From assembly GCF_001949145.1 (NCBI RefSeq), contig NW_019091431.1, positions 822,352-886,351 of the forward strand: 64,000 bases of DNA, given 5' to 3'. The DNA comes from Acanthaster planci (Eukaryota; Echinodermata; Asteroidea; Valvatida; Acanthasteridae). Shown piece after piece: positions 1 through 12,500 of this stretch. Numbering within the stretch: the stretch's first letter is position 1; each line of letters starts with the position of its first letter. A program made the position numbers and the translations under genes. The notes below the pieces were generated by a model that saw only the letters and a program-made list of their open reading frames with translations, did not search any database and was not told where the DNA came from.

Positions 1-310
1 TTTGGGTCCGAGTTGACCTGATCCCCTCCATGGAATGACAAACAAGCAATGCATTTTAACCCAATGGGGGAAGTGAACCAGACAAAAATCAAGTTACAGT
101 TTTCTACTAAATATTTTTTATGTATCTGCTCATTAACTCACGGATGCATGCGTATTATCAGATTATACAAGAAACATTTTCAAATATGTTTTCAAATATT
201 TGTAAGAACAAATCACCCTTGGGCCTAAGTAATCGCCTTTTTAAGGGCACCAGTCACTCTACAGGCTGAAAATGAACATGACTGGTCAAAGCGGAATGAA
301 TGAGCTGCAA
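1..310 (+). repeat. Partial copy of a dispersed transposon-like repeat
   Basis: Bases about 33-290 closely match the reverse complement of about 43,925-44,176. Shared landmarks are the block around AAACAAGCAATGCATTTTA, the block GTTTTCTACTAAATATTTTT, and the block GCACCAGTCACTCTACAGGC followed by CTGAAAATGAAC. The match fades near 310. The copy at 43.6-44.2 kb has inverted ends, so this is probably a non-autonomous DNA transposon cut by, or lying at, the window edge. No coding potential is visible. Confidence 0.7.
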
Positions 311-1418
311 GTCGTGATTTAAATTTTAATTTTTAAATTAAATTTATTAAGATGATATATGACGATAAAAGTGGAGTCAGGATGCAACAGATTAGCCTAA
401 TAATTGAGAAATTGAGAGGGGGAAGAACTGACTGATACTTGGAACTTTTTTCTTAACCAAGGGCTGAATGGAGATGTATACCCCACGTCATGCACGTACA
501 ATTCCTTTGCAGAAAGAGAGTTATTTACAGTGCCATATATTGGCACAGCTCAGGGGCGGATCCAAGATTTTCCCAAACTGCAAAAGGGAGGTGTAACATG
601 TAACAATTTTAGGCTCACTGCCATAAGCAGAATTGATTTTTATGCCTTTGTCACATTTATCAGGACTGGGTCCCCTCTTTTTTTTCTCCCCCACCCGCCC
701 TCTTTTTCTTCTCTTTTTATTTGTTTTTTTTTTAGGGGGGGGAAACCGCCCCTGCAGCTTGACACCCAGTGCAAGAAACCTACCCAGAACGGTGGGGTTT
801 GACATCCACCGGCCTCTCTCACTGAGTTGCGGATGTCAAATCCCACAATTCTGGGGTTACACAGACCCTGTATACTGGTCCAAAAAGTTGTGTTTTCAAC
901 GTGAAGTATACCTCCATTTTCCCTGCTAAATTTTGACTTCAGGTCATTGTTGCTTTCAGATGGATAACAGGTGATTGTATGGAAAAATAAGTGGTGTCCG
1001 TGTATGGAATTCTTTCTGCCTTTGCAAAGTGGGGGCACTGGCTCCTTTTTCAGTTCAGATGTGAGTGATAGTTCTTGATTTTGGCATACGTTTGTAATGA
1101 TTGTTCCAGTTTGTTGGAAAAGGATGTAAGCCTAGAACAAAATAATTTCTGTTAACCCTTACATGGAGTCCGTCGCATACACATACATGTAGTTCTAAAG
1201 GTATGTAACATTACACTATTAGATGAACCCTATAGTTCTAGAGATATGTAACATAACATTATTAAAAAGTCACAATCCCCCAATAGTTGAAGGATAAGGG
1301 TTAAGGATGCGGTATAGTTGAATCATCAGGCTGAGAAAATAGATGGGAGTTTTCCAAATTGCAGAAGTTAGTCCTTTGTGTTCTCTTTCCATGTACAACT
1401 GCAAGACTGTAGACCAAC
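311..1418. other. Intergenic region upstream of ASCC1
   Basis: No gene recognised. It is AT-rich, with a poly-T/poly-G stretch at about 670-740 belonging to a GGATCC-ended repeat (listed separately). The last few hundred bases must contain the ASCC1 promoter and 5' UTR, but I see no convincing TATA box close to the start codon. Confidence 0.5.
551..740 (+). repeat. Copy 1 of a GGATCC-ended dispersed repeat
   Basis: Begins with AGGGGCGGATCCAAGATTTT and continues into an interior with G-runs and T-runs. Similar ends (GGGCGGATCC or GGACGGATCC, then AAA) occur in reverse orientation at about 15,310-15,556 and 53,435-53,615. The boundaries are approximate and the interiors are diverged. This is probably a small non-autonomous element; no ORF is supported. 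Confidence 0.45.
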
Positions 1419-4400
1419 ATGGATATTTTGAAGCCACCCATCATCCGTATAGATGGAAGATGCTATCGACAGAATCCAGTACAAAAGCCAGCGGAGTGTG
1501 CGGAGCCAGAAGATGATGACATGGAGGGGTACGGTGATGAGTATGATGGTACGTGAAAAACTAGTGATGTTAGAAACGTGTGGGATGATAAATGACAGTT
1601 ATGATGCATTGATGATTTCATTGAATTTGATATTGATTTTGATGATGACGATGCAAGGACTGATAATGATCAATCCTGATAACAATGTCAGTGGTACTCT
1701 TTGCAATACATCTACTGTGTGTGATTACTTGAAACCTTTTTGTATAGAGCACCGGATGGAGGAATGCTGTGACCTTGACATCAGAAAAACAGACAAAGGC
1801 TACAGCTTAACGATGGAAGTACCCAATGGCTTCTTTGGGCTCATAATTGGGAGGCAAGGAGAGACAAGAAAGAGGATTGAACAAGAGACAAAGACCCGAA
1901 TCCTCATCCCTAACAAGGCTCAGAAGGAGGAGGACGAGATTGGTACATGTAACACTTCTGTTAATTGTTGGCAGTGATCTTGCAACACTTTATTTCAACA
2001 TGGGAGATTGGTACATGTAACACTTCTGTTAATTGTTGGCAGTGATCTTGCAACACCTTATTTCAACATGGGAAAGCTTTTCCATAACAGTTGTCTGCAA
2101 ATATAGGAACAAATTAGGAAAACAGTACTTTCTTGTTGAGCATTTACCTAGTTCCCCCAAAAGAATGAAGTCGCCCGTAAAAATTGAACATTATGACTTG
2201 TGAGTTTCTACTGAAAACAAGAGGGGAGCAAAACATACGCACCTTCTTGCACTAGTCTTCCCCGAAATAATGGAATGAAAGATTATTGCCAAGTTCACAA
2301 AGTTCTTGTAACCCTAAGCATACAAATAGATTCAGAAAGAGGGACTGAATGTGACNAGGAATGTTTTGAGATGATGCTGAAATTGCTTGATGTCATGTTC
2401 TTGTCTTAGATGATCCGGGAGTGAGTTCCATAAATAAATGCTGAAGAAATTATATTTTACAACTTCACGTAAATAACACCATACTAGATGAATTTATTCC
2501 GGAAACTTGGTCATTTCTATCTCTCAGTCATTCATGGAGAACAACGACCAGGTATCATCTCAGCAAAGACGAGAATTGATGTGATTGTCTCATCAGCAAG
2601 ACAAAAGACGGCATTCACTCACTTGATGACATTACCGTTTAACAGTCAACCTCTACAGGATCGATTCCAAGAATTCAAAGAAGATGTCCTGAGAAACAGC
2701 AGGGGTGTAAGCATTCAGGCAATTGGGAGATTTTACGAGTACCACCACAGAGTGAAATTATGATTAGGCATTTTTTGTGTTTTTCCAAACAAAAGCAGAT
2801 AATTCTTGACACTTGATAAAGAGGAAAATAAAACCTGATAAAAAGCACAAGCTAATTCATAATCACCGAGCACTTCCTGTTCCCAATTTTCACACTCTGA
2901 CTTTAGTGCCTATGTAGCTTCATTTTTTTTACAGACATTGAAATGTTTAGTAATAAAGTCATCAACTTGACCTGTAATTACTTTTTTCTTACAGCTTCTA
3001 GACAAATGGTAAATTTTCCTAATTCCAAGATTTAAGAGTTTAATATTAAAACACCCGTTTTGGTTTTGCTTAGGATGAGAGCCTAGATGAAAGCTTGTTC
3101 CAGAAACCAGCCAAGCTGCATCTTACTGTGGGCACAATGGTTCTCATGTCCAAGAAGGAAGTGGTGAGCAGCTCGTCATACCTTCCACTTGTGTCTGAAA
3201 TGGGCTTCCAGGGCTATGGCTACAGCTATTGTCTTCACGTCTCTGCATATTTTTAATGGGGCAAAGACAAAGGCCTAGCCCTAGGCACAGATTCAGAAAC
3301 AGCCGTAGTATGGAAATGGCAGATAGTGCAGTCCATCTCACCAAGAGAAATTAGCAAACCAAGTTTGCTTCTAGTTACCAGACAAACATTTTTACCCTGA
3401 AACCTGCCTGTGTTTGGTTTATTCTTGTTTTGTTCCTCAATCGATATCAATTCTTTCCTTGTTTGTTTGCTAGGCCCAGGCTCAAGAACTACTGGAAAAA
3501 TGCAAAGAGGAAATCATCCAGTATGAATTTTTCCATTTTTCTTTGGTATGGTTCTCAATTCCTCAGACATAAATGGTCATTTCATTAAGTTGAACAATTG
3601 CTTTAAATTTCAAGTGATGTTTCTTCTTTCATCTCAGACCACTACTGAAAGATTCCTTTCTGTTAGTGAAGTTGGAAGGATTAGAATACATGAATGATGA
3701 CCCAGGCAAAGTTGATGTTCTCTATGGCAAGGCAATCATGAAAGATGGATCCAACAAGTAAGCCTAACTCCATTGGATTTTCTTTTTGCTCACTTTGTTC
3801 GATCAGACACTACTGCATGTATTTCTACACAACCTGAGAAATGAGAGTGATGGGTACCAGTCGACAGCGGTTCTTGTTTGGGGGGATGATCCTTGATCAG
3901 GGGTTAAGCTCCCTTCCCCTATCCCAACTAACCCCCAACTAAATATCGTTGCACAGTAAAAGACTTTGGCATTATTTAGAGATGAGGTCGGGGGTTCGAA
4001 TCCAGCTGGTGGCAAAGTTGTTGCAACCTTGGACAAGTCACTTTACTCTCATGTGCCTCTCTCCACCCAGGAGTAAATGGGTACCTGTGAGGGCAGATTT
4101 GGTTGTGTTAGCTGTGTGCGCTTGATAGGGCAGCATCAGTTAGTATACTCCCCAGAGAGCTGAGATTGTTTCAGGAATGTTCAGTTGTTGTGAGCCCAAT
4201 GTGCAGGGATAATGATAATACAGTACCTTGAGCATTATTGCTGATGGATATGTGCGCTATATAAGAGTCAGCTGTTATTAATCAGCTCTCAAGAATATGA
4301 CCTTGTTTGTAACAAACACAGACTACAAGTCATCTGTGACAGCCTGATGAACCGCTTTGTCTCAGCCGGTCTGATGCAGCAGGACTATGACAGGGTCAAA

Positions 4401-5181
4401 ATCCACATCACTCTCATCAACACGCTCTTCAGGAGGGAACCGGATGCAGAAGATGGTTCGAAAAGAACGAAAGGCAGGAGAGACGGCAGAGCTGAGAAAG
4501 TTAGGGAGGCGTTTAATGCCAAGAGGATACTAAAGGTGAGATCATTGTGATATCTTGTCTCTTCGTAGAGATGCACCAAACTTGTGCAGAAACTGTCAGT
4601 TCAGGGCAGTGCACGATGGGCTTTCAATAGTGTGTAGACAATTCATTTGATGAAAATATGAGCTGGCTAAGTATAATTCAGTCCTGAGGATGACCAGAGC
4701 ACACTGGTCAAGACATGGTGTACACACTCACCAATTCTTACCAGAACCATACCTCTTCCTTAAGAGATCTGTCCCCATGGTGTTACTGCAAGCCCTCTCT
4801 TTCGTCTATCTCCACCAAGCAAAGCTTTATGTCTTTCAGAGACACATAAAGTTTCCAAATGCTTTTAAAAATAAGGAAACATTGTCCTAGCTATCCTTGG
4901 TAGAGTGGGTAGTTATTTCACAAATGTTTGTTTATCCTAAGTATCGCGAACAATAACTGTCATATTCAAGACTGCAGGTTCTTCCTTCCGCCTTAAAAGC
5001 ATGCTGGTTATGCAAAACAAACCTCTTGTCCAGTCTAATCCATGTTGGTCATTTTGTGTTTCAGAATTTTGGAGAGTACTTCTTTGGTGACTGCCTGATC
5101 AGTTCCATTCACATATCACAACGTGGTTCCTATGGTAAGGATGGTTACTACCTGCCTGTTGCATCTGTACCAGTGCCATGA
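1419..5181 (+). CDS. ASCC1: Activating signal cointegrator 1 complex subunit 1 (ASCC1), 8 exons
   Basis: Exons: 1419-1548, 1748-1942, 2528-2706, 3074-3163, 3474-3520, 3638-3757, 4322-4535, 5065-5181. All junctions are GT-AG and in phase, giving 363 residues, close to human ASCC1 (357-400). The start MDILKPPIIRIDGRCYR matches the conserved N-terminus of the family. A KH domain follows at about residues 60-125 with the GxxG loop GRQG (78-81). A 2H-phosphoesterase (AKAP7-like) domain follows, with its two HxT motifs KLHLT (H184, T186) and KIHIT (H282, T284) and the family signature EYMNDDPG. In vertebrates ASCC1 works with ASCC3/ALKBH3 in alkylation-damage repair and in transcription coactivation; the 2H domain suggests RNA or nucleotide phosphodiester chemistry. 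Intron 2 carries a tandem duplication of its splice donor, and intron 6 a SINE. Tandem polyadenylation signals lie about 520 bases downstream of the stop. Confidence 0.95.
1938..2073 (+). repeat. 68-bp tandem duplication spanning the ASCC1 exon 2 splice donor
   Basis: The segment 1938-2005 is repeated at 2006-2073 with about one mismatch (ACACTTT versus ACACCTT). It includes the last 5 bases of exon 2 and the donor sequence, so the string GATTGGTACATGTAACAC occurs twice, 68 bases apart. Only the upstream donor keeps the reading frame into exon 3. Confidence 0.9.
3960..4282 (+). mobile_element. tRNA-derived SINE in ASCC1 intron 6
   Basis: A pol III B-box-like sequence, GGTTCGAATCC, lies at 3993-4003. 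It is followed by a body with ACAAGTCACTTTACTCTCAT and CCACCCAGGAGTAAATGGG, and by the tail GCGCTATATAAGAGT near 4255. This order (tRNA-like head, conserved core, GCGCTATATAA tail) is typical of SINEs in marine invertebrates. The A box is degenerate and the 5' edge is uncertain; related sequence may begin nearer 3800. Confidence 0.7.
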
Positions 5182-5697
5182 CAACTGCATCATAGGATTT
5201 AGCAGATGAGTATTTAAGACTTTGTCACTACAAGAACTTGCCCTACATCCTCAGCCAAGATGAAACGAGCGTACAAGCAGTTAGGATTCGGGACAGCTAG
5301 ACAAAGTGCAGACTTTGCCGCCTTTGAAGGATTTGTGCTGAGGGCTGGTGTAGCCTACTCACTGAAGTGAGAACTTTCTACCCATTGACTCTTCTAGTAA
5401 ATTATGTTGCGAAGAAGATTTAACAGTACCAATGAGTCTGGTTTCCTCAGACTTTGCTGATGTCGTTCATCTCTCCTTGACAATTTTCCATCACCCTCAA
5501 CATGGACATAAATTCAAATGTGCAATTCCTCAAACTTGCAGAGCAGCACGCTTGACTTTATTTCAGCAAAGGAAAGACAACATGAACATGCAATGTGCAT
5601 GCCATCCGATTAAACAGTGTAGAAAACTCCTGCACTGAGACAAGTCTCAATCACATTCTTGCATGATACTTACCGAGTATATATCTTATTCTACTGG

Positions 5698-5721
5698 AAT
5701 AAACACTAGTTTTACAATAAA
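5698..5721 (+). terminator. Polyadenylation signals of ASCC1
   Basis: Two AATAAA hexamers lie at 5698-5703 and 5716-5721, about 520 bases after the ASCC1 stop codon. No better signal is seen between the stop and this point. Confidence 0.65.
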
Positions 5722-5739
5722 GATTTGTATAAACTATAT

Positions 5740-6553
5740 CGCTGGAATGGACTGAGTAGTTGTTAAGTTACTTAAGCAAACATGACATGGATGAGCTATT
5801 TTAAACATTTAACCATTTTATGGTTGAGTAACTTGGTGACACTAAAACAAAGAACTGGTAACTTGGCAAAACACAAATTTAAACAAAAAACACTCTGACA
5901 TCAATTGCAATTCAAAAAAATTATCCAGTAAGATTACATAAGCTGCAAAAGACGGCAAGAAAGTAACTATTTCAGGCCAAAATTCCTAAAATAAGCTGCA
6001 AACGTCACAGTGGTGAAAAACAAACTATGTTTCATACAATGCGGCTGGATTTTTAAACATATTTGACCAGAAAGATAAGTAGCAAGAGTGCCACAACTTA
6101 ATTCCACTCAAAATTCAGAGAAGTGTTCTATCAATAGTAATTACTCTTTAAATAGCTACTTCAACTGTCTTACCTACTTCTAAGAAGGCTTCAAAAAGGA
6201 AATATTTAGAGCACATTACACCTCGGTTGATAAAAACCAAAATCACTCAAATCAAACCGCTGATTACAGGTTGTACAACAACGCAAAGTTAACAAGCAAG
6301 GTTCATGTGTCTACTGCAATTAAACTGCACAAAAATGATGATTACTCCTTAGTCATTAAAATGACTCAGTAGCTTCTCAAGCAGTATGATTCAAAAAGCA
6401 AAACTTTCTCTCTTGCATCCAAAGCTGAATTACAAAATCTGAGATTCTGAGTAACAACAGCATACATTAGTTTATGGAAACAGGAAACTTGAGTTAACAC
6501 CTACCCTTATTTCGAGTTTTACAATTTAATGATTGTTGTGTAATGCTTCTCAT
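5740..6553. other. Intergenic region between two convergent genes
   Basis: AT-rich, no coding signal. It separates the ASCC1 3' end (+) from the last exon of the NLR-like gene (-). An ATTAAA on the minus strand (plus coordinates 6535-6540) is a weak polyadenylation candidate for the minus-strand gene. Confidence 0.5.
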
Positions 6554-9500
6554 TCAAGGCAGATCCACATTGTTGAATTGCTGAGGGTGTCTGGGGTAAC
6601 GGAATTCGGCGGCTGTTAACTGACGCTTAAGCATACCTGTTTCAATGTCTGGATCTTCAATGCTAGCATCCTCTGAATACATATACACAACCAACTACAA
6701 AATGGAATGCTACAATATCTCTTTCTCTTCAATCTCACTATTTCAAAATAAAGTTCTTGATTAAAATATTTTGCAGGCTTCCTCTTGTTCAAGTTTATCT
6801 ACTTTCTTACAGTAATCCATAAGACATTCAACCATTTGGTCAACATGATACTGGAAAGTTAGCATTATTAAAAAACATCACTTTTTCACCAGGTACTGTT
6901 TACATTTGGAGGATGTGACATTTGATTTCCCACCTTGGAGGGTCAAACGGTAAGAGTTCTACATACGGACATCACTAACTTTTCCTGTAGCAGTAAATCA
7001 GCCAATGGAAGGTATTAAAACAGCCTAGAAAGACTGATTTAGCAGGAATTAAGTAGTGAAACATTTGCACTTGGAAATACTTAGAATTTTTCAGACCAGT
7101 CACATAGGGTTTGTGCAAAGGGTGCGAAGTGATGTTGGTGTATGGAACTCTTTCCAAAATAAAAGTGAGGGAAACTTGGGATAGTGGATGATGTGAGCAA
7201 AAGAACGGGGGAAAGATGGAGTAAAAAGAAATTCCAGTCCAACCTCACATTATACATTCTCTTTGGATAATTCAAGATTGTTATGTCTTGTGTCTTAAAT
7301 ACCACAATATATCCGACAGTTGACCATCGTACTACACATTGTTTTGATTTTATATCCCATAATGCCCAGGCTATTCTCAGTCTGGACTGCAAAGGTGCAT
7401 AATGGGATATATTTAAACAAATTAGTTCTCATAAGAATGACCAACATACCTCCAGGAATAAACTGTATAATTTTTGTGAGCGCATTTTTTACACTTTGTT
7501 CAACGTTGACAAAGCTATACACTGTGTGGATTGTGTAACACGTTTTTCAGATACCTTGTACCAACACGACCAATGTAACTCTTGAAAACTAAATCTGTCA
7601 AATTGATAGTACTGTGAAAAAAACCGAATACAAGTCAGGTTCAATAAGTTACAAACAAATCTTGGACACTAAATTTACAATCTAAACATAAGAACAAAAC
7701 TTCGTCCTATTCTGCGATTATTAGAATGGAATGAGTCTGGATTTGTAGGTCCTTTTCAGAAATGACAGGTGTTGACCTTTGTTCCTCTGAACTCTCACCT
7801 TAACAGATGATGCAGCGAGGCCACTCGGCATTGACAGGTTCCTCTGTAAAAAGGAGGGAATCGAGAAAAATGAGAAAGAAAAAAAATGATTGTTGTGAGG
7901 TACATGAGGTGGAGAAAAAGCCTTGAAAAAAGAAAACAATTTTCTACCGTTTTTGTACTTGGTCCATTTTGGGGGGGGAGGTAATAAACTGATGATTTCC
8001 AACTCAGAAAGTCTTACCAGGAGGAGCAGGTGGCGGGAAATGCACCTGTATGTCACCCATTTCCATCTTGATGGACACTCCTGACACACTGGTGATGGTG
8101 GAGTCTGTTTCCTCATCATCAACTCGAGATGCTCTCATTTTTTTCTCTCGCTTCTTGGAGAATTCTGGCTGGGTTGCTTTTGCACCAGCTACAGACAGAT
8201 GAACAGTGACAAAATGTAGTTCAAAGATTGGAGATAAATATCTGGGCCGGTCATTTCCCGAATCACATAATTACTAATTGCAAAGCACTTAACTGGACAA
8301 GATTTGTTGAGATGAGAGGATTATGGCAGTGATACATAATTTAATTACAATAAGTCAAAATGGCTGCAAGAGGAATCCACAGTCCAAAAAATTATCAAAC
8401 TTGCCAACCATTCAATTAAGGGGCTCTTACAGAAAACAAAAATAGAAGAAAAATAGCAGAGGAACTAGATTCTGTGCATCATTTATAGAGCTTAGGTCTT
8501 GTTACAAAGAGATGATACATCTGTGAAAATAAAGTTACTCCACCTGTCAATATACTTACTCCCTTGCATAGGCAAGCCATCAGTCCTGTCAACAGGAGAA
8601 CCAGAGCTGTGGGAATCTGTGCTGGAGTTAGCCCTTCGCTTCCTTTTCGGAATGGATTCAGAGGCTGAACAGGTGAAACAAACAGAGCAAAGTTCAATAG
8701 GAAAACCACCTGTGAGACAATTGTTCTGCCAAACTTCAAAAATATTTCCTAGTGTACTAAACAGTGAAATATTTCAAACTTCATCTTCAGCTCTTGCACG
8801 CATAGATTTCTCCCTTCACAGCTGCTCCGCTGTGTGCACTGTAACCCATACTGAGATTTAATACTTAGAACTAGGGGATAAATTCAAAGTACATGTAAAT
8901 TTCTTACATGATGAGGTGCTGGACTCTGTCTCGCTATTTTCAGGGGCGTCTAGCTTTGGCTTGTGCTGATTGGATTTCTTCTCTGCCTCCTACATTAACC
9001 AAACACAAAAATCCTGCAAACAGATGACTACACAAACTCATGGGCACCAAATACAGTAAACTCCCACTAAGTCAGCATCGCATAACTCGTCATATCGTCT
9101 AAGTCGGTCTTTTGACCAAAGTCCCGATCGTCTCTAATGCATTTCCACAGAAAATTTCATTTCCAAGTCAGCATTCACGTAAGTCGTCATAATTTCTGGA
9201 GTTCGAGAGTGCCAACTTAGTGGGAGTTTACTGTGCATACACTGGCTTGCTTTTGAGCAAGACACTTCCACACATCAAAGTATTAAACAGAATTCAGTTC
9301 CATCATTTGTCATATAATAATCAATGATGGCAGCAATTTCTTCCCATAACTTCCAATGAAATTTTAATTTTCAACGAGTATATATTTATGAACACTTTTC
9401 ATTTGCTTGATGTTAACCAATTCTGAGCAAAAAGCAATTCACTTCTGACCCCCTTCTCAGAGTAAACAGGCTAGAGAATTGAATCAGTCTACACATCAAA

Positions 9501-12500
9501 AACAGGGCATTTCCTTTTATCACAACATAATTTTGACCAAACTATCATTATGCAATAGCTGCTGAAATCAAACTTCATTTTTATTTCAAAGAAGCAATCG
9601 TCTGACCCGAAAGCGTTTCTTATAGAGAGACAATGCTGCATCTTTGCCAAGGGTTGTCATCAAGAACTCAATCTTGTTCTTCAACCTGGTCCAATCGATA
9701 CTTTTATCCATCCCTTTCCTCCACAACTCTTCCTCCATCCTCAAGGCCTCGTCTAGGTACTTGCGGGCTTCCTTGTAGTTACGGTTGGTCAGATTAAGTG
9801 ATCCCACAAAGTAGATGCTCCGTGCTGTGGCAGGGTGGGTCCCGAGGATTCGCTTACGACCCTCCATGGCCTTCTTAGCGATGGGAATTGCATCATCGTA
9901 CCTGTTCGGGTTGGGGACAGAACGTGTCATCAAAGTTACTTCCCTACTCAGGTCATAGTCACCACTGTTAACCATCGGTTCTTCTCATAACCACACACTC
10001 ATAAAAGAGATATTTTCTTCTACATCATGCAACCGTAAGCCTAACCTACTTAGCAATTCCACCATGCATAGCTTCAAGTCTTATCTGAAATACAATTAGA
10101 TTTCCATGTTTCAAACCTATCCCAAGGTTTACCTTTCCATCTCGTAGTAGCTCATAGCAATGTTCTTGAGGGTAGTACAGGTCTTGTCTGTTCCTTCCAT
10201 TCCCAGCAGTCTCTCCTCCTTCAAGGCTTGTTGGTAGTATTCCACAGCTTTGTCATACTGCTCCATGTCATGCAAGCAAGTCCCTGCACATGATACCCAC
10301 ACAAACAATACTGACTATAACAGAGGGTCCTGGATTTACATCCCCCCCCCAAATTTGAGACGTTTTTCCTTGTTTTTCATGTGATATCAGAAAGCACAAA
10401 CTTTGTAGTATTTATGCAATAAAGTCCATGAATTGCAAATACTAGTCTAAGCATGTCATGCTGGCTATTCCATAACTTCATGTAGGTTTATTAATCTGAG
10501 TTCCAATAATGCATTGTTTGGCACCTTTTAGCCATTAGAGTTTGTTGTAGTAAGTTTGCAATCCCTTTCTAAAAACCAAATTAACAATTATGACAAATGT
10601 CATCTATTGATTATTAAAGTTGTATGATGACAATAGCTTAAACATGGAGTTTGTTCCCTTACCTAAGTTCATGAGGAACGTTGGGGACTCAAGGTGCAGC
10701 CTGTCAGGCCCGGTCGTTTTCTTGCAGATGTCCAGAGCTTTCCTGTAGCAATCCATTGCCTTCTCCTTCTCGCTCTTAATAAACGCTGGAGCCAAGCTAG
10801 GGTCAATCAATGCTTTGTCCTGAAATGCTGATCCTAGGGAGTTGTAGGCCCTCGCTGTCAGCAAGTGGTCCCCCAGGTACCGCTTACGGATGTCTACCGC
10901 CTTCTGGATCTGTGGTAAGGCCTCCTTCCAGTTACGGTTGTTCAGGTGGACATCGCCTTGGAAGTGATAGCAGGTGGCCAGGCTAAGCTGAACGCTGATT
11001 GGCTGCTTCTCCTTGTCAAGTTTCGTGAGTTCATCCTCAGCTTCTTTGAGCATGGGAAGGAGATCATCTGCCTTGTACCCAAGTTGGCTCAACTGGTACA
11101 CCTACAGTTGGTTTAGAAGTGAACAGATGTGATTAACAATAATTCTCCAGGTGAAGGCTTCGGATGACTTCCAGATGTATTTTGCCTTGTTGTGCAGAGT
11201 TCAGTCACTGACTCCACCAGCGAGAAGGTAAGCACTCAAAACATATAAACAGAAAAAACTTACAATTTGAGTGCAACATAAATATCAGATTTTGTTCTGT
11301 TAAAGAAACATGTCTTAATGATGCTGTTTAAATATAAACATCTATATCATAACGGAGCAGGGAAATGATCCTACCTCATAGCATTTACTTTCTGCATACA
11401 CTTGCATTTGACCACATTTCTTTGCCGACTCAGCACGCTCCCGGTAGAACTTGATACGGCCATCAGTGAAGAGAAGCATCTCAACAACAATGTACATCCA
11501 GAAGATTGTGTCTGGGTTGTGATACTCTTTGGACACCTTGATGATGTTCAGAGCCTATGACAGATGAAAATGAAACTTCTGAAGTCACCCGTTGAGGTAA
11601 GTAACATTTATAGCAGTGATTAAAGCACATCTAGAGGCTGGTATGGAATACTGTGTAAGGTTGTATCTCTATACCTTAAGATAGTTGGCGGCATCATCCT
11701 GGAGACGAGCAAGGGCGACCACCGCCTTGACTTGGAGCATCTTAGCAATCTTCTTCATCCGTTTACCAAAGTAGTCAACGAATTGCACTTCAGCAGCTTT
11801 GAAGATTTGCTGCAAATCACCCTCTGATTCATGAGCCATCTCCTCCACAAAGGACCTGAGGAGTAGATGCAAGGAGTAACGGACGTTGCCCTCTTTCTTA
11901 GATCTTTCACCATCGTCTTGCTTGCTCTCCAGGAGGCTGCGATACTTCAAGGCCTGCAGGTCCAGCTGTAGTTCCATCTGATTCTTGCGCGGGTAGCCCA
12001 GAATCACTCGGGCTACCTCTACGGTGAAGGAGCCTGGGATGACAGCTAGCTTGACCAGGTTGCGTCGATGGACTTCTGGCAAAGACTCAATTGACGTCTT
12101 CAAACAGGGGCCAATCTGGTCACTCAGTGCCAACCCAAGATGGCTCAGAGCTCGGGTGATGCGAGAGGCTTGCTCCCCCGATCCTGATGACAAGTAACGG
12201 ATCAGATCCTTGGGTTGGACCGTCTGATCTTGGAGGCGACTAGCAACCACCTTGAGAGCCAGGGGTATTTTGCCACATAAATTAGCCAACTCTTCTGCTT
12301 CCTTGTCATCTATGACACAGCAAAAATTGGAAACAAAAATCTGACAAATAGAAAAAAAAATAATTCTTAAGTGTATCTTTCCTTTGTTTTTACTTTATTC
12401 TGAAATTCACTGCCAAGGTTGTGACGTAGTTATCTGGTCTTTTTTCCCACTGAAACCACATACAGTAGATTCATTACGGACCACATTCAATGGTTATAAG

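Noticed and set aside
521-1038. Overlapping open frames on both strands near 0.5-1.0 kb
   Set aside because: They run through homopolymer tracts of a dispersed repeat and resemble no protein.
3993-4003. A functional tRNA gene at the B box in ASCC1 intron 6
   Set aside because: No matching A box at the correct distance and no acceptor-stem pairing; the downstream body is SINE-like.
5260-5370. 36-codon ATG frame after the ASCC1 stop (MKRAYKQLGFGT start)
   Set aside because: It lies in the ASCC1 3' UTR, matches no family known to me and has no independent promoter or splice evidence.
7799-7843. Alternative frame of the 45-base exon reading RNLSMPSGLAASSVK
   Set aside because: It looks protein-like, but the upstream exon ends in phase 1, which forces the frame ending in CIIC and a stop.
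9586-9607. End of the NLR-like gene at the in-frame stop just after 9607
   Set aside because: Reading through gives only a few extra residues. The phase-0 continuation into 8989-8908 and three further phase-matched exons fits better, although the GTCAGA donor is weak, so an early-stopping isoform remains possible.
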